Positions 32,253 through 43,817 of a stretch of 64,000 nucleotides of DNA are shown piece after piece. Below the pieces are notes generated by a model, which was not told the DNA's origin, did not search any database, and saw nothing but the letters and a program-made list of their open reading frames with translations. Every line of letters begins with the position of its first letter. Within the stretch, counting starts at the first letter, position 1. A program made the position numbers and the translations under genes. This DNA is from Deefgea tanakiae. GTDB lineage: Bacteria; Pseudomonadota; Gammaproteobacteria; Burkholderiales; Chitinibacteraceae. Location of the stretch: assembly GCF_019665765.1 (NCBI RefSeq), contig NZ_CP081150.1:2666001-2730000 (forward strand), written 5' to 3'.

Positions 32253-35200
32253 TTAGTCTTTTAGCAGCGCGTCGAGCTTGGCTACTTTTGGTTTCACCAA
32301 CCAGAAGTAATCCACCGCTTCATCAAAGTTCGCCAACAATTCAGCACCCTTGCTCGACCCAGTCAACGCCACGTGGGCGGTGATTTTGTCTTTCAAGAAG
32401 GCACGGATTGCACCGTAGGCTTCGCCATTGATCAAGTTGGTGTCGATCAGCTCGTTATTGTAGCGATACGCAAATTTTTGGTTTGGATCGTAAACCAGCG
32501 CAAAACCACCGGTCATACCCGCGCCGAAGTTGTAACCGGTTTCACCGAGTACCACGACGCAGCCGCCAGTCATGTACTCGCAACCGTGATCGCCAACGCC
32601 TTCGATGACCGCTGTCGCGCCTGAGTTACGCACCGCGAAACGCTCACCGGCCATACCCGCAGCAAACAATTCACCACCCGTTGCGCCGTACAGACACGTG
32701 TTACCGGCAATGACTGCGTCGCTCGAAGCAAATTCGCTACCCACTGGTGGATAGATAATCACTTGGCCGCCGTTCATGCCTTTACCGACGTAATCATTCG
32801 CGTCACCAGCGAGTTCCAGCGTCAAACCTTTCGCATTCCACACGCCAAACGATTGACCCGCAGAGCCGTGCAATTTGATATGCAATGTGCCATCTGGCAA
32901 GCCATCAGCACCATGAGCTTTGGCGATTTCACCTGACAAACGAGCGCCGATTGAGCGATGGATATTGCGTACATCGTATTCAAAGCGTTGCGGCGTTTTA
33001 GCTTTAATGCCAGCCAGTGCGTCTTTAACCATTTCTTCAGCCAACTCACCCTTGTCGAAACTTGGGTTGCGCTCATCCACGCAGAAGCGTGATTCTGAAT
33101 CTGGTGTTGTACCTTGGCTCAGCAATGCGCCCAGCGCGAGTTTTTGCTGTTTATCCGTTGCGCCTTCAATCAAGCCGAGCATTTCAGTACGGCCGATCAA
33201 TTCTTCAAACGTGCGCACACCGAGTGATGCCATCAATTCACGCGTTTCTTGCGCGATGAACGTAAAGTAATTCACGACCATTTCAGGCAAGCCGATAAAG
33301 AACTTGCTACGCAATTTGATTTCTTGGGTTGCCACGCCCGTTGCGCAGTTGTTCAAGTGGCAAATACGCAAGTATTTGCAACCCAACGCGACCATCGGGC
33401 CAGTACCAAAGCCGAAACTTTCCGCGCCCATGATCGCGGCTTTCACCACGTCTAGACCCGTTTTCAAACCCCCGTCGGCTTGCACGCGAACACGGCCACG
33501 CAGACCATTGGCACGCAATACTTGCTGTGCTTCGGTCAAGCCAAGTTCAAACGGCGAACCAGCGTATTTCACTGAAGCCAGCGGTGAAGCAGCGGTTCCG
33601 CCGTCATACCCTGAAATCGTGATCAAATCGGCATAGGCTTTTGCCACACCCGCTGCAATCGTACCAACGCCTGGCTCAGCTACCAATTTCACAGAAACCA
33701 AGGCTTCTGGATTGACTTGTTTCAAGTCAAAAATCAGCTGCGCCAAGTCTTCAATCGAATAAATATCGTGATGCGGTGGCGGTGAAATCAAGCTAATGCC
33801 TGGCTTGCTGTGACGCAATTTTGCGATCAGCGGCGATACTTTATCGCCCGGCAATTGGCCGCCTTCACCCGGTTTTGCACCTTGTGCCACTTTAATTTGC
33901 AATACTTCAGCATTCACTAAGTAGTGCGGCGTTACGCCGAAACGACCTGAAGCGACTTGCTTGATTTTCGACATTTTTGGCGTGCCGTAGCGCGCTTCGT
34001 CTTCACCACCCTCACCCGAGTTCGAGCGAGCGCCAAGGCGATGCATACCTTCAGCCAATGCTTCGTGCGCTTCTGGGCTCAAGGCACCGAGCGACATACC
34101 CGCAGAGTCAAAACGCTTCACAATCGATGAAATTGGCTCAACTTCGTCAATCGAAATCGATTTCGCTGGATCAATTTGCAGCGCCATCAAGTCGCGCAAC
34201 ATCGCCACTGGGCGTTTGTTCACCAACTCAGCGTATTTGCCGTAGGCTTTGTAATCGCCGTTTTGCACCGCCTTTTGCAATTGCATTACTACGTCTGGGT
34301 TGTAAGCGTGGTATTCCTCGCCAAAGACGTATTTGAGCAAACCACCTTGTGCCAATGGGCGCATTGGGTTGAATGCAAGGCGATTCAATTTAATTTGATC
34401 GGATTCGAAATCAGCGAAGTTAGCGCCAGAAATACGCGATACCGTGCCTGTTAAGCACAGATCGATCACTTCTTCGCCAATACCCACGCCTTCAAACAAT
34501 TGCGAACCGCGATAAGAAGCAACGGTAGAGATACCCATTTTCGACAAGATTTTCATCAAGCCTTTATTGATACCCTTACGGAAGTTGTTCGCTGCTTTTT
34601 CCAGCGTCGCGTCGATTTGGCCCATATCGACCAATTCTTTGATCGTTTGGTAAGCAAGGTAAGGAACCACTGCGGTCGCACCGTAGCCGATCAAGCAGGC
34701 GAAATGATGCGGATCGCGCGTCGTCGCTGTTTCAACGATGATATTCGTACGGCAACGCAAACCGGCGTTGATCAAGCCATGATGCACCGCGCCGACTGCG
34801 AACAGCGCAGGAATTGGCATACGGCCTTTGGCAATGTTTTTATCCGACAACACGATGATGACCGTGCCCGCGTTCACGCTCGCCAACACATCCGCTTGCA
34901 GTTTTTCCAGCGCGGCTTTCAAGCTCACGCCTTCAAACGTCAAATCGAAATAGGCCGTTTTGAAATCAGGATCAGTTTGGCTAGTCAAGACGGCGAATTT
35001 GTCTGTCGACAACACCGGCGAAGTCACTTCCATGCGTTTAGCGTGATCTGGGCCATCTTCAAACAGATTGCGCTCAGGGCCAAAGCAGGTGTTCAGCGAC
35101 ATCACAATCGCTTCACGGATCGGATCGATCGGTGGGTTCGTTACTTGCGCAAATTGTTGGCGCAAGAAATCGTACGGTGAACGTACTTTTTCTGACAACA

Positions 35201-36692
35201 CCGCCATTGGCGTGTCGTCACCCATCGAACCAATCGCTTCTTGACCGTCATTAGCCAAGACACGCAAGATTTGATCGCGCTCTTCGAACGTCACTTGGAA
35301 TTGCTTTTGGTACGTCAGCAGGGTCGCTTTATCCATCTCTTCGAGTGGACTATTGTCGGCGGCCATTTCCAAATGATTGGCGTGCTCTTTGAGCCAAGCG
35401 CGATAAGGTTGTGCTGTTTTTAATTTGTTATCGATCGCGTCGCTTTCGATAAATTCGCCGGTTTTGAAATCAACCGCAACGATTTGGCCCGGTTTCACAC
35501 GGCCTTTTTTCACCACTTCTTCTGGCTTGTAGCCCCATACGCCGATTTCCGACGCGATGGTGATGTGGCGATCTTTGGTAATCACATAACGCGCTGGGCG
35601 CAAACCGTTTCGGTCGAGCGCACAACCAGCGTAGTCGCCAGCTGCCCAAACGATACCCGCTGGGCCATCCCATGGTTCCATGTGCAGCGAGTTGTATTCG
35701 TAGAAAGCGCGTAAATCGCGGTCATTGGTATCGACGTTTTGCCATGCTGGTGGCACCATCAAACGGAAGGCACGGAACACATCCACACCGCCAAGCACCA
35801 AGCTTTCCAACATATTGTCCATACTCATCGAGTCTGAACCGTTGGTTTGCACGATAGGACGAATCGCTTCCATATCGAGCGCATTGCTGTCCATGATCGC
35901 TTCGCGAGCACGTGCCCAAGCACGGTTACCCGTTAGCGTATTAATTTCGCCGTTGTGGGCGAGGAAACGGAAAGGCTGCGCCAATTTCCATTGCGGCCAC
36001 GTATTGGTCGAGAAACGTTGGTGATACACCGCCATACTCGAAGCAAAACGCTCGTCTTTTAAGTCGAGGTAGAATACCGGCAGATTGTCTGGTGTAACCA
36101 AACCCTTGTACGACATCACGTACGGGTTCAGTGTAGGTATATAGAAGTGCGTATCGCCTGCATTGGCTTTCTCGGCAATACGTCGTGCTTGGTACAATTT
36201 GCGTGCAAACTCAAGCTCAGATAAATCATCTGGCGAATTTACAAAAATTTGTTGAATCGTTGGCAATGAGCGCATCGCGGCAGCGCCGAGCGCATCCAGA
36301 TTCACTGGAACTTCGCGCACACCTGCAACAACGAGACCTTGGCCTTCAACGGCAGCGACTAAGTTCGCAATCGACTTCGCCGATTCAGTCTTATCCAGCG
36401 CTGAAAACACCAAGCCAGCGGTAAATTGCGTCGCCAAGCTGTAACCATTATCTGCGGCAACTGCGCGCAAAAAGTCTTTTGGCAAGCGGAACAGCAAACC
36501 ACAGCCGTCGCCCGATTTACCATCGGCAGCGACCGCACCACGGTGAGTCAAACAGGCTAGCGAGTTGATTGCGGTCGAGACCAGCCAATGGCTTGGTTTA
36601 TCATCCATTTGTGCAATCAAACCGAAGCCGCAGCTATCTTGCTCGAACTGCGGGCGGTATAACGTGCCCTTCAACCAGCTTTGTCTATCCAT
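32253..36692 (-). CDS. gltB: Glutamate synthase (NADPH) large subunit, E. coli-type
   Basis: The GOGAT alpha subunit uses glutamine and 2-oxoglutarate to make two glutamates. From the ATG at 36692 the product is 1479 residues and follows E. coli GltB closely. A short propeptide precedes the N-terminal nucleophile Cys (DSCGFGLIAQM). The FMN/2-oxoglutarate domain holds the [16 protein letters not shown] motif, the [3Fe-4S] cysteines are in CKYLRICHLNNC, and a C-terminal GXGXG beta-helix follows. A TTG at 36722 is rejected. It has its own promoter at 36771. Confidence 0.96.
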   Translation of the reverse strand: MDRQSWLKGTLYRPQFEQDSCGFGLIAQMDDKPSHWLVSTAINSLACLTHRGAVAADGKSGDGCGLLFRLPKDFLRAVAADNGYSLATQFTAGLVFSALDKTESAKSIANLVAAVEGQGLVVAGVREVPVNLDALGAAAMRSLPTIQQIFVNSPDDLSELEFARKLYQARRIAEKANAGDTHFYIPTLNPYVMSYKGLVTPDNLPVFYLDLKDERFASSMAVYHQRFSTNTWPQWKLAQPFRFLAHNGEINTLTGNRAWARAREAIMDSNALDMEAIRPIVQTNGSDSMSMDNMLESLVLGGVDVFRAFRLMVPPAWQNVDTNDRDLRAFYEYNSLHMEPWDGPAGIVWAAGDYAGCALDRNGLRPARYVITKDRHITIASEIGVWGYKPEEVVKKGRVKPGQIVAVDFKTGEFIESDAIDNKLKTAQPYRAWLKEHANHLEMAADNSPLEEMDKATLLTYQKQFQVTFEERDQILRVLANDGQEAIGSMGDDTPMAVLSEKVRSPYDFLRQQFAQVTNPPIDPIREAIVMSLNTCFGPERNLFEDGPDHAKRMEVTSPVLSTDKFAVLTSQTDPDFKTAYFDLTFEGVSLKAALEKLQADVLASVNAGTVIIVLSDKNIAKGRMPIPALFAVGAVHHGLINAGLRCRTNIIVETATTRDPHHFACLIGYGATAVVPYLAYQTIKELVDMGQIDATLEKAANNFRKGINKGLMKILSKMGISTVASYRGSQLFEGVGIGEEVIDLCLTGTVSRISGANFADFESDQIKLNRLAFNPMRPLAQGGLLKYVFGEEYHAYNPDVVMQLQKAVQNGDYKAYGKYAELVNKRPVAMLRDLMALQIDPAKSISIDEVEPISSIVKRFDSAGMSLGALSPEAHEALAEGMHRLGARSNSGEGGEDEARYGTPKMSKIKQVASGRFGVTPHYLVNAEVLQIKVAQGAKPGEGGQLPGDKVSPLIAKLRHSKPGISLISPPPHHDIYSIEDLAQLIFDLKQVNPEALVSVKLVAEPGVGTIAAGVAKAYADLITISGYDGGTAASPLASVKYAGSPFELGLTEAQQVLRANGLRGRVRVQADGGLKTGLDVVKAAIMGAESFGFGTGPMVALGCKYLRICHLNNCATGVATQEIKLRSKFFIGLPEMVVNYFTFIAQETRELMASLGVRTFEELIGRTEMLGLIEGATDKQQKLALGALLSQGTTPDSESRFCVDERNPSFDKGELAEEMVKDALAGIKAKTPQRFEYDVRNIHRSIGARLSGEIAKAHGADGLPDGTLHIKLHGSAGQSFGVWNAKGLTLELAGDANDYVGKGMNGGQVIIYPPVGSEFASSDAVIAGNTCLYGATGGELFAAGMAGERFAVRNSGATAVIEGVGDHGCEYMTGGCVVVLGETGYNFGAGMTGGFALVYDPNQKFAYRYNNELIDTNLINGEAYGAIRAFLKDKITAHVALTGSSKGAELLANFDEAVDYFWLVKPKVAKLDALLKD

Positions 36693-36735
36693 CACAGCGG
36701 CACCTTCAAAGACCAAAATCAATCAAAAACATGCA

Positions 36736-36754
36736 ACTAGGGGTTGACCCTAGT
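36736..36754 (-). promoter_or_regulatory. Hairpin in the gltB leader
   Basis: A 7-bp perfect inverted repeat (ACTAGGG/CCCTAGT, 5-nt loop) begins about 10 nt after the predicted transcription start of gltB. It could be an operator or an RNA structure. No T-run follows. Confidence 0.4.
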
Positions 36755-36770
36755 CAAGCAAAGGGGCTTG

Positions 36771-36799
36771 ATTCTAGCGATAAAGGGTGTTAAACGCAA
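36771..36799 (-). promoter_or_regulatory. Promoter of gltB-gltD (E. coli-type)
   Basis: The -35 is TTGCGT (36794-36799), the spacer 17 nt and the -10 TAGAAT (36771-36776). It gives a leader of about 70 nt. Confidence 0.65.
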
Positions 36800-36943
36800 C
36801 CAAAAGGGACAATCGGGATAAACCCCAAGATGCAGGCGAAGGCTCAACAAATCCATTCGCCGCCAGACTTAAAGCATCAGTCAGCTTGCGAAAAACAAAG
36901 TGGGGAACTTCATTACGCAAACTGCTTTATAGCAAGCGCCGAC

Positions 36944-37258
36944 TTAACGACGCTTTGACAACTCACTACGCTCAATTGCAATCGCAATGATGTAATGGAC
37001 GATGTCGCGATCATGGCCAATTTTTTCGATACAGGCCGCGCGTAGACGATCAATCAGATATTTTTCTGGCGAATCAATCATCCGCGTAAAGCGGTTGTAT
37101 TTGAATTGTGAATCACCAACGATTTCTTCCAAAATATCCAAGCGCTCTGGCTGGTTATTGCGCAGGCGATACATCTTGCCTTTGGCCAATACTTTTCGAT
37201 CATGGTTTGGACGTAAAATTACGTGCCAATTGCTGGGTTCGTTTTGAACTTCTTCCAT
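36944..37258 (-). CDS. Hypothetical protein between the two GOGAT operons
   Basis: This 104-residue, highly charged protein is not recognised. There is no signal peptide or membrane segment. Predicted secondary structure is a short beta region (NWHVILRPNHDRKVLAKGKMYRL) followed by helices rich in Arg/Glu and a basic C-terminus (IAIERSELSKRR). The ATG at 37258 follows GAGG closely. It has a plausible promoter (37369) and a terminator separating it from gltD2. Coding status rests on RBS, promoter and normal residue composition. Confidence 0.65.
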   Translation of the reverse strand: MEEVQNEPSNWHVILRPNHDRKVLAKGKMYRLRNNQPERLDILEEIVGDSQFKYNRFTRMIDSPEKYLIDRLRAACIEKIGHDRDIVHYIIAIAIERSELSKRR

Positions 37259-37478
37259 TTTGCCTCATCCCTACGTGATCGCTTAAAGCGAGCGAGCGCT
37301 CGCCCACCGCTAAGCGGATAAATACCAGCACACGGTGATTTGCCAAGTGTGCGATATTGAATGTTTCGATTATACGGCTAATTGAACATTCACATTCAAA
37401 AGCATGCTGCACGGTCACCTTCGCGAGCAAGCCTGCTACTACCAAGCCCTTTTTAAAGCTGCGATTAAATTCAGAAAC
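37259..37478. other. Non-coding region upstream of the 104-aa gene
   Basis: These 220 bp hold the candidate promoter at 37369-37399, a perfect 12-bp palindrome GCGAGCGCTCGC in a GC-rich inverted cluster near 37290, and direct repeats of GAATGT. No gene or RNA is recognised. Confidence 0.5.
37369..37399 (-). promoter_or_regulatory. Candidate promoter of the 104-aa gene
   Basis: A perfect -10 TATAAT (37369-37374) is preceded by TTGAAT (37394-37399) at a 19-nt spacing, which is long. It is about 110 nt upstream of the ATG. Confidence 0.45.
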
Positions 37479-37506
37479 AAAAAAGCCAGCAAAAGCTGGC
37501 TTTTTT
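37479..37506 (-). terminator. Terminator of the gltB2-gltD2 operon
   Basis: A perfect 12-bp stem (AAAAAAGCCAGC/GCTGGCTTTTTT) with a 4-nt loop can work on both strands. It lies 57 nt after the gltD2 stop, beyond repeat copy C. Confidence 0.9.
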
Positions 37507-37514
37507 CAACACAG

Positions 37515-37562
37515 AGTATATTGCTGCAAGCGTTAATAAATAATGCTTTCAGCAAAACACCC
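37515..37562. repeat. 48-nt GTATA/TATAC unit, copy C
   Basis: This 48-nt unit runs from AGTATA to CACCC and ends one base before the gltD2 stop codon. It aligns without gaps to copy D at about two thirds of positions, including TTAATAA, TAATGC and CAGC. Confidence 0.75.
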
Positions 37563-37563
37563 A

Positions 37564-39027
37564 TTAACGAGGCAATACTGAAGCGCCCATCAAGTATTGG
37601 TCAACCTCACGTGCGGCTTGGCGGCCTTCGCGGATTGCCCACACCACCAAAGACTGACCACGGCGTACGTCACCGGCGGCAAAGACTTTGGCGACGCTGG
37701 TTTGGTAGCAACCCACACCGTCCGTCGTTGCTTTGGCGTTGCCGCGTGCGTCTTTTTCAACGGCAAACGCATCAAGCAAACTGGCCACTGGATTGGTAAA
37801 GCCCATCGCCAAGAACACCAAATCGGCTTTCAGCTCAAATTCACTGCCAGCGACTGGCGTCGGTTTGCCGTCTTTCCATTCCAAACGAACCAATTTCACC
37901 GCTTTTAGAACGCCATTTTCGCCGACGAATTCTTGCGTTTGCACCGCGAAATCGCGTTCAACGCCTTCTTCGTGACTGCTCGAAGTGCGCATTTTGACTG
38001 GCCAATATGGCCAAACGATGGACTTGTTTTCTTGCTCTGGCGGTTGTGGCATCAATTCAAGCTGCGTCACGCTGACTGCGCCGTGACGATTACTCGTTCC
38101 CACGCAATCAGAACCGGTATCGCCGCCACCAATCACCACCACGTGTTTACCCGCCGCACTGATTGGATTGGCTGCACCGCCACCGACTTGTTTGTTTTGC
38201 GCGATCAACAATTCCAGTGCGTAATGCACACCTTGCAATTCACGACCCGCCACTGGCAAATCGCGCGGCACTTCTGCGCCGCCAGCCAAAATCACCGCAT
38301 CAAACTCAGCATCAAGCTGCGCTGGCGTAATCACGGTTTTGCCATCGCAAACGATACCAGAAGGTATGTCACTTGAACCAACCACTGAATTTGTCTTGAA
38401 CTCAATACCCTCAGCCTTAAGTTGCGCAACGCGGCGCTCGATGACATCTTGGCCAAGTTTGAAATCTGGAATGCCATAACGCAGCAAGCCACCGACCGCA
38501 TCGTTCTTCTCAAACACCGTCACAGCATGGCCAACGCGAGCGAGTTGCTGCGCCGCGGCCAAACCCGCTGGGCCAGAACCGACAATCGCGACTTTCTTGC
38601 CCGTTTTTACTGCGGCAATTTGTGGCGCAACCCAGCCGTTTTCCCAGCCTTTATCAATAATCGCGCGCTCAATTGATTTGATGCCAACTGGGTCGTCATT
38701 GATACCGAGCGTACAGGCCGCTTCACACGGCGCAGGGCAAATTCGGCCGGTAAACTCAGGGAAGTTGTTGGTCGAATGCAGGACACTTAAAGCCGATTTC
38801 CAATCTTGTTGATACACCAAATCGTTAAAATCAGGAATCACATTGTTAACAGGGCAACCGTTATTGCAAAACGGAATGCCACAATCCATACAACGCGCGC
38901 CTTGCAGCTTAGCTTTGTCGTCGGTCAGCGCGGGAACGAATTCACGATAATGCGTGATGCGCTGCGGGACCGGCTCGTAACTGTCTTTAACGCGGTCGAT
39001 TTCTAAAAAACCGGTTGGCTTACCCAT
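37564..39027 (-). CDS. gltD: Glutamate synthase (NADPH) small subunit, second lineage
   Basis: This is a second GOGAT beta subunit, of the Azospirillum/betaproteobacterial type. The 487-residue product has [20 protein letters not shown] and [11 protein letters not shown] Fe-S motifs, the FAD site [14 protein letters not shown], the NADPH site [12 protein letters not shown] and C-terminal [16 protein letters not shown]. Its ATG overlaps the gltB2 stop (TAATG), so the pair is translationally coupled, unlike the other gltBD. It is followed by repeat copy C and a strong terminator. Confidence 0.95.
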   Translation of the reverse strand: MGKPTGFLEIDRVKDSYEPVPQRITHYREFVPALTDDKAKLQGARCMDCGIPFCNNGCPVNNVIPDFNDLVYQQDWKSALSVLHSTNNFPEFTGRICPAPCEAACTLGINDDPVGIKSIERAIIDKGWENGWVAPQIAAVKTGKKVAIVGSGPAGLAAAQQLARVGHAVTVFEKNDAVGGLLRYGIPDFKLGQDVIERRVAQLKAEGIEFKTNSVVGSSDIPSGIVCDGKTVITPAQLDAEFDAVILAGGAEVPRDLPVAGRELQGVHYALELLIAQNKQVGGGAANPISAAGKHVVVIGGGDTGSDCVGTSNRHGAVSVTQLELMPQPPEQENKSIVWPYWPVKMRTSSSHEEGVERDFAVQTQEFVGENGVLKAVKLVRLEWKDGKPTPVAGSEFELKADLVFLAMGFTNPVASLLDAFAVEKDARGNAKATTDGVGCYQTSVAKVFAAGDVRRGQSLVVWAIREGRQAAREVDQYLMGASVLPR

Positions 39028-42000
39028 TATGCAATCTCCTTCTGCTCAACAACTTCTTTCGCTGCTGCCATTTCTTTCAATGCACGGCGATATTCGTTCG
39101 GGAATACTTTGACGAACGCGGCGCGGCTCGCTGGCCAGTTAGCCAAAATCTCCGCAGCACGTTGGCTTCCGGTTAAGTCAGCATGTTTTGTAATCAAAGC
39201 TTTGAGCTGAACTTCATCGGCCACGCCATTGTGGAACGGTTGCTCTTGCGCGTCGCTCGCCACAACTTGTTCAAGCGCCACTTGCGCCATATTGCAACGA
39301 CCGGCAAATACGCCGTCTGGATCGTAAACGTAAGCAATACCGCCCGACATCCCCGCTGCGAAGTTGCGACCCGTTGCGCCCAATACTGCAACCGTACCGC
39401 CAGTCATGTATTCGCAACCATGGTCGCCCGTTCCTTCAACCACCGCCGTTGCGCCTGAGTTACGCACCGCGAAACGCTCGCCGCCGACACCGGCAAAGAA
39501 CGCTTCACCGGCAATCGCACCGAACAGCACGGTATTGCCGACGATGATGTTTTCCCACGTTTTGCCAGTAAATGCCGCATTTGGACGAATCACAATTCGA
39601 CCACCCGACAAGCCTTTGCCAACGTAATCATTGCCTTCACCGGTTAAGGTGATGGTAACGCCGCGCGCCAAAAAGGCGGCAAAACTTTGCCCCGCAGTGC
39701 CGTTCAGCGCCACTTGCAGCGTGTCATCAGGCAAGCCCGCGTGGCCGTAACGACGTGCCACTTCGCCCGACAACATCGCACCAACGGTACGGTTGATGTT
39801 TTTCACTGCGAGACTGATTTTCGTCACTTCGCCACGCTCAAGTGCTGGTGCAGCTTGGGCGATCAATTCATTGTCGAGCGCTTTAACTAAACCATGATCT
39901 TGCGTTTCGGCGTGCAGACGAGCCACTTCTGCTGGCGCGGCAACTTGATGGAACACTTTGCTGAAATCCAAACCTTGGGTTTTCCAATGTTCGAGACCTT
40001 TTTGTTTATCCAGCAAATCAGAACGGCCAATCAACTCATCAATGGTACGAACGCCCATTTCAGCCATGATTTGACGCGCTTCTTCGGCAACGAAGAAGAA
40101 ATAATTCACCACATGCTCAGGCTGGCCTGAGAAGCGCTGGCGCAATACTGGATCTTGCGTCGCAACACCGACCGGGCAAGTGTTCAGATGGCATTTGCGC
40201 ATCATGATGCAGCCTTCAACCACTAGCGGCGCAGTCGCAAAACCGAATTCATCTGCACCGAGCAAGGCACCAATCACCACGTCGCGGCCGGTTTTCATTT
40301 GGCCGTCGACTTGCACACGAATCCGACCCCGCAATTTATTCAGCACCAGCGTTTGCTGGGTTTCAGCCAAACCCAGTTCCCACGGACCGCCAGCGTGTTT
40401 GATCGACGATTGCGGCGAAGCGCCGGTACCACCGTCATGACCCGCAATCACCAAATGATCTGCTTTGGCTTTCGAAACACCGGCAGCCACCGTACCCACG
40501 CCCACTTCGGCAACCAATTTCACCGAAATCGACGCGACTGGATTCACGTTTTTCAAGTCATGAATCAACTGCGCCAAGTCTTCAATCGAATAAATATCGT
40601 GATGCGGTGGCGGTGAAATCAAGCCCACACCCGGCACCGAATGACGCAATTTACCGATGTATTCCGAAACCTTGTGGCCTGGCAATTGACCGCCTTCACC
40701 CGGTTTTGCACCTTGCGCCATTTTGATCTGGATTTGATCAGCATTAACGAGGTATTCCGTCGTTACACCAAAGCGACCCGATGCGACTTGCTTGATGGCT
40801 GAGCGCAGGCTATCGCCTTCTTTAAACGTATAGTCACGCTCAATGCGGCTCTTGCCGATCACTTCGGATAGCGTTTGACCTGCTTTCAGTACACCAAAGC
40901 GTGCAGCGTCTTCACCACCTTCACCGGTATTGGATTTGCCGCCAATGCGGTTCATCGCAATCGCCAGCGTTGAATGCGCTTCGGTCGAAATCGAACCGAG
41001 CGACATCGCGCCCGTGGCAAAGCGTTTAACGATTTCAGCGGCTGGCTCAACTTCTTCTAAAGGCACTGGCGCGCCAGCGGGTTTAATCTCAAACAAACCA
41101 CGCAAAGTCAGGTGACGCTTGCTTTGATCATTAATCAGCGCGGCGTATTCTTTGTACGTTGAGTACGAATTGCTGCGCGTCGCATGCTGCAATTTGGCAA
41201 TCGAATCTGGCGTCCACAAATGGTCTTCACCGCGAATACGGAAGGCGTATTCACCACCCGCTTCAAGCTGATTCGCCAATACGGGATCGGCTCCAAATGC
41301 AGCGGTATGTAGTCGAACAGCTTCTTCAGCAACGTCGAACAGGCCAATACCCTCAACATTACTCGCCGTACCGGTGAAGTATTTTTTCACCAAGGATTTT
41401 TGTAAACCGATGGCTTCAAAGATTTGCGCGCCGGTATACGACATATACGTTGAGATGCCCATTTTCGACATCACTTTCATCAAGCCTTTACCCACTGCTT
41501 TGATGAAGTTTTTCTGATATTTCGCAGCGAGTTCGGCATCGCCATTGGCAAGGTCAGCGAGCGTAGCCAAGGTCAAATACGGATAGACCGCTTCTGCGCC
41601 ATAACCGCCGAGCAAAGCAATATGATGCGTTTCACGCGCCGACCCCGTTTCAACGACCAAACCGGTGCTGGTACGCAAACCGCGTTTCACTAAGTGCTGA
41701 TGCACTGCAGACGTTGCCAATAGCGCAGGAATCGCCACATGCGTTGCGTCCATCTGGCGATCAGACACGATCAGAATATTCGCGCCCGATTTAACGGCGT
41801 CTTCGGCTTCTGCAACGAGTGATGCCAAACGCGCCTCAACGCCTTCTTTGCCCCAAGCAACGGGGTAGCAAATATTCAATTCATGCGAATAGAATTTACC
41901 GCCCGTGTATTGGCCGATATTGCGAATTTTTTCAAATTGCGCAGTCGACAATACCGGCTGAGTCACTTCCAAACGAATTGGCGGATTGATGTCCGTTGTA

Positions 42001-43655
42001 CCGAGCAAATTCGGTTTCGGGCCGATGAACGACACCAGCGACATCACCATTTCTTCACGAATTGGGTCAATCGGTGGGTTAGTCACTTGCGCAAACAATT
42101 GCTTGAAGTAGTGATACAGCGGTTTATTTTTTTGCGACAGCACCGTCAACGCAGCATCATTACCCATTGAGCCGGTGGCTTCTTCGCCATTTTTGGCCAT
42201 TGGCTCCAAAATGAACTTGATGTCTTCTTGAGTAAAACCAAAGGCTTGCTGCGCGTCGAGCAAACTACCTTGCGGCAACACAGCAGCATCGTTTTCAGAC
42301 TCGATGTCATCCAATTTCACGCGGATTTTTTCGATCCATTCGCGGTACGGTTTCGCGTTCGCGAGGCTGTCTTTGATTTCTTTGTCGTCGATAATCCGGC
42401 CTTGTTCCAAGTCGATCAGGAACATTTTTCCCGGCTGCAAACGCCATTTTTTATTGATGCGCTCATCCGCAATCGGCAATACGCCGGATTCTGATGCCAT
42501 TACCACCAAATCATCGTTGGTAACTAAATAACGCGCTGGGCGCAGGCCGTTACGGTCGAGCGTCGCGCCGATTTGGCGGCCGTCGGTAAACGCGACTGCG
42601 GCAGGGCCGTCCCATGGTTCCATCATCGCAGCGTGATATTCGTAGAAAGCGCGGCGGTTTTCGTCCATCTCGTCGTTGCGTTCCCACGCTTCAGGAATCA
42701 TCATCATCATCGCTTGCGACAATGAATATCCGCCCATTACCAAAAGCTCAAGCGCATTATCAAACGACGCCGAATCCGATTGCCCCGGATAAATCAGCGG
42801 CCAGATTTTGTCGATGTCTTTACCCAATACTGGCGAGCTAATTGCTTTCTCGCGTGCACGAATCCAATTCACATTGCCACGCAAAGTGTTGATTTCACCG
42901 TTATGCGCGATATAGCGGAACGGATGCGCCAAATCCCATGTTGGGAAGGTATTGGTCGAGAAGCGTTGATGCACCAAGGCCAGCGCCGAGATACAGGCGG
43001 GATCTTGCAAATCAAGGTAATACTCGCCGACTTGATCGGCCAAGAGCAAACCTTTGTAATTCACGGTACGTGCCGAGCACGATGGAATGTAATACTCGCC
43101 ACCGTATTTCAATTTCAATGCGCGGATCGCGTGCGAAGCGCGTTTTCGGATGATGTAGAGTTTGCGTTCGAGCGCATCGGTAACCAATACGTCATTGCCA
43201 CGGCCAATAAATAACTGGCGAATCACCGGTTCAGTCGCTTTAATTAGCGGCGACATCGGCATATCGTGGTTGACGGGAACATCGCGCCAGCCCAAAACAA
43301 CTTGTTTTTCAGCGCGAACAGCGCGCTCGATTTCTTCTTCACAGGCGGCGCGAGCAGCAGCTTCTTGCGGCAAGAAACACATCGCCACGCCATAATCACC
43401 CACCGGTGGCAATACAATACCATCAGCGAGTATTGCCTTGCGGAACAATGCATCTGGAATCTGGATCAAGATACCCGCACCATCACCGGCTAAAGCATCG
43501 GCACCGACGGCGCCGCGATGATCGATATTTTTTAGGATGAGCAAACCTTGCTCAATGATATTATGGCTCTTCTGGCCCTTGATATGTGCTACAAAGCCAA
43601 CGCCACAGGCATCGTGTTCATTGGCGGGATCGTACATCCCCTGCTGATCTTGCAT
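39027..43655 (-). CDS. gltB: Glutamate synthase (NADPH) large subunit, second lineage
   Basis: This is a GOGAT alpha subunit of 1542 residues from the ATG at 43655 (AGGAAG upstream). The GTG at 43673 is rejected. The mature enzyme should begin at the Cys in [14 protein letters not shown]. Landmarks are [12 protein letters not shown], the FMN-domain [16 protein letters not shown], Fe-S cysteines in [12 protein letters not shown], and an extra segment ([20 protein letters not shown]) absent from the E. coli type. It is divergent from the cheB trio across 162 bp, in which I see no clear promoter. Confidence 0.96.
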   Translation of the reverse strand: MQDQQGMYDPANEHDACGVGFVAHIKGQKSHNIIEQGLLILKNIDHRGAVGADALAGDGAGILIQIPDALFRKAILADGIVLPPVGDYGVAMCFLPQEAAARAACEEEIERAVRAEKQVVLGWRDVPVNHDMPMSPLIKATEPVIRQLFIGRGNDVLVTDALERKLYIIRKRASHAIRALKLKYGGEYYIPSCSARTVNYKGLLLADQVGEYYLDLQDPACISALALVHQRFSTNTFPTWDLAHPFRYIAHNGEINTLRGNVNWIRAREKAISSPVLGKDIDKIWPLIYPGQSDSASFDNALELLVMGGYSLSQAMMMMIPEAWERNDEMDENRRAFYEYHAAMMEPWDGPAAVAFTDGRQIGATLDRNGLRPARYLVTNDDLVVMASESGVLPIADERINKKWRLQPGKMFLIDLEQGRIIDDKEIKDSLANAKPYREWIEKIRVKLDDIESENDAAVLPQGSLLDAQQAFGFTQEDIKFILEPMAKNGEEATGSMGNDAALTVLSQKNKPLYHYFKQLFAQVTNPPIDPIREEMVMSLVSFIGPKPNLLGTTDINPPIRLEVTQPVLSTAQFEKIRNIGQYTGGKFYSHELNICYPVAWGKEGVEARLASLVAEAEDAVKSGANILIVSDRQMDATHVAIPALLATSAVHQHLVKRGLRTSTGLVVETGSARETHHIALLGGYGAEAVYPYLTLATLADLANGDAELAAKYQKNFIKAVGKGLMKVMSKMGISTYMSYTGAQIFEAIGLQKSLVKKYFTGTASNVEGIGLFDVAEEAVRLHTAAFGADPVLANQLEAGGEYAFRIRGEDHLWTPDSIAKLQHATRSNSYSTYKEYAALINDQSKRHLTLRGLFEIKPAGAPVPLEEVEPAAEIVKRFATGAMSLGSISTEAHSTLAIAMNRIGGKSNTGEGGEDAARFGVLKAGQTLSEVIGKSRIERDYTFKEGDSLRSAIKQVASGRFGVTTEYLVNADQIQIKMAQGAKPGEGGQLPGHKVSEYIGKLRHSVPGVGLISPPPHHDIYSIEDLAQLIHDLKNVNPVASISVKLVAEVGVGTVAAGVSKAKADHLVIAGHDGGTGASPQSSIKHAGGPWELGLAETQQTLVLNKLRGRIRVQVDGQMKTGRDVVIGALLGADEFGFATAPLVVEGCIMMRKCHLNTCPVGVATQDPVLRQRFSGQPEHVVNYFFFVAEEARQIMAEMGVRTIDELIGRSDLLDKQKGLEHWKTQGLDFSKVFHQVAAPAEVARLHAETQDHGLVKALDNELIAQAAPALERGEVTKISLAVKNINRTVGAMLSGEVARRYGHAGLPDDTLQVALNGTAGQSFAAFLARGVTITLTGEGNDYVGKGLSGGRIVIRPNAAFTGKTWENIIVGNTVLFGAIAGEAFFAGVGGERFAVRNSGATAVVEGTGDHGCEYMTGGTVAVLGATGRNFAAGMSGGIAYVYDPDGVFAGRCNMAQVALEQVVASDAQEQPFHNGVADEVQLKALITKHADLTGSQRAAEILANWPASRAAFVKVFPNEYRRALKEMAAAKEVVEQKEIA

Positions 43656-43817
43656 TATCTCTTCCTCGCTCACCCAATAATATTTACTGGTAGTTTGCCA
43701 GATTTACGTATAAACCCGTATAAAAATACATAGAACCTTAATTTATATCAGTCGACAACTATCTTTCAATCGCGCTAGGCACTATGAATAAAGGTATGAA
43801 TCTCGGAGTAAACGGCG

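Noticed and set aside
34500-35180. Open frame of 226 codons on the plus strand inside gltB
   Set aside because: It lies wholly antisense to a clearly conserved gene, has no RBS, and has a residue mix typical of a shadow frame.
43700-43760. Repeated CGTATAAA and a TATAC-like stretch upstream of gltB2 as another repeat unit
   Set aside because: No TATAC falls at the required 48-nt distance, and no inverted end is present.
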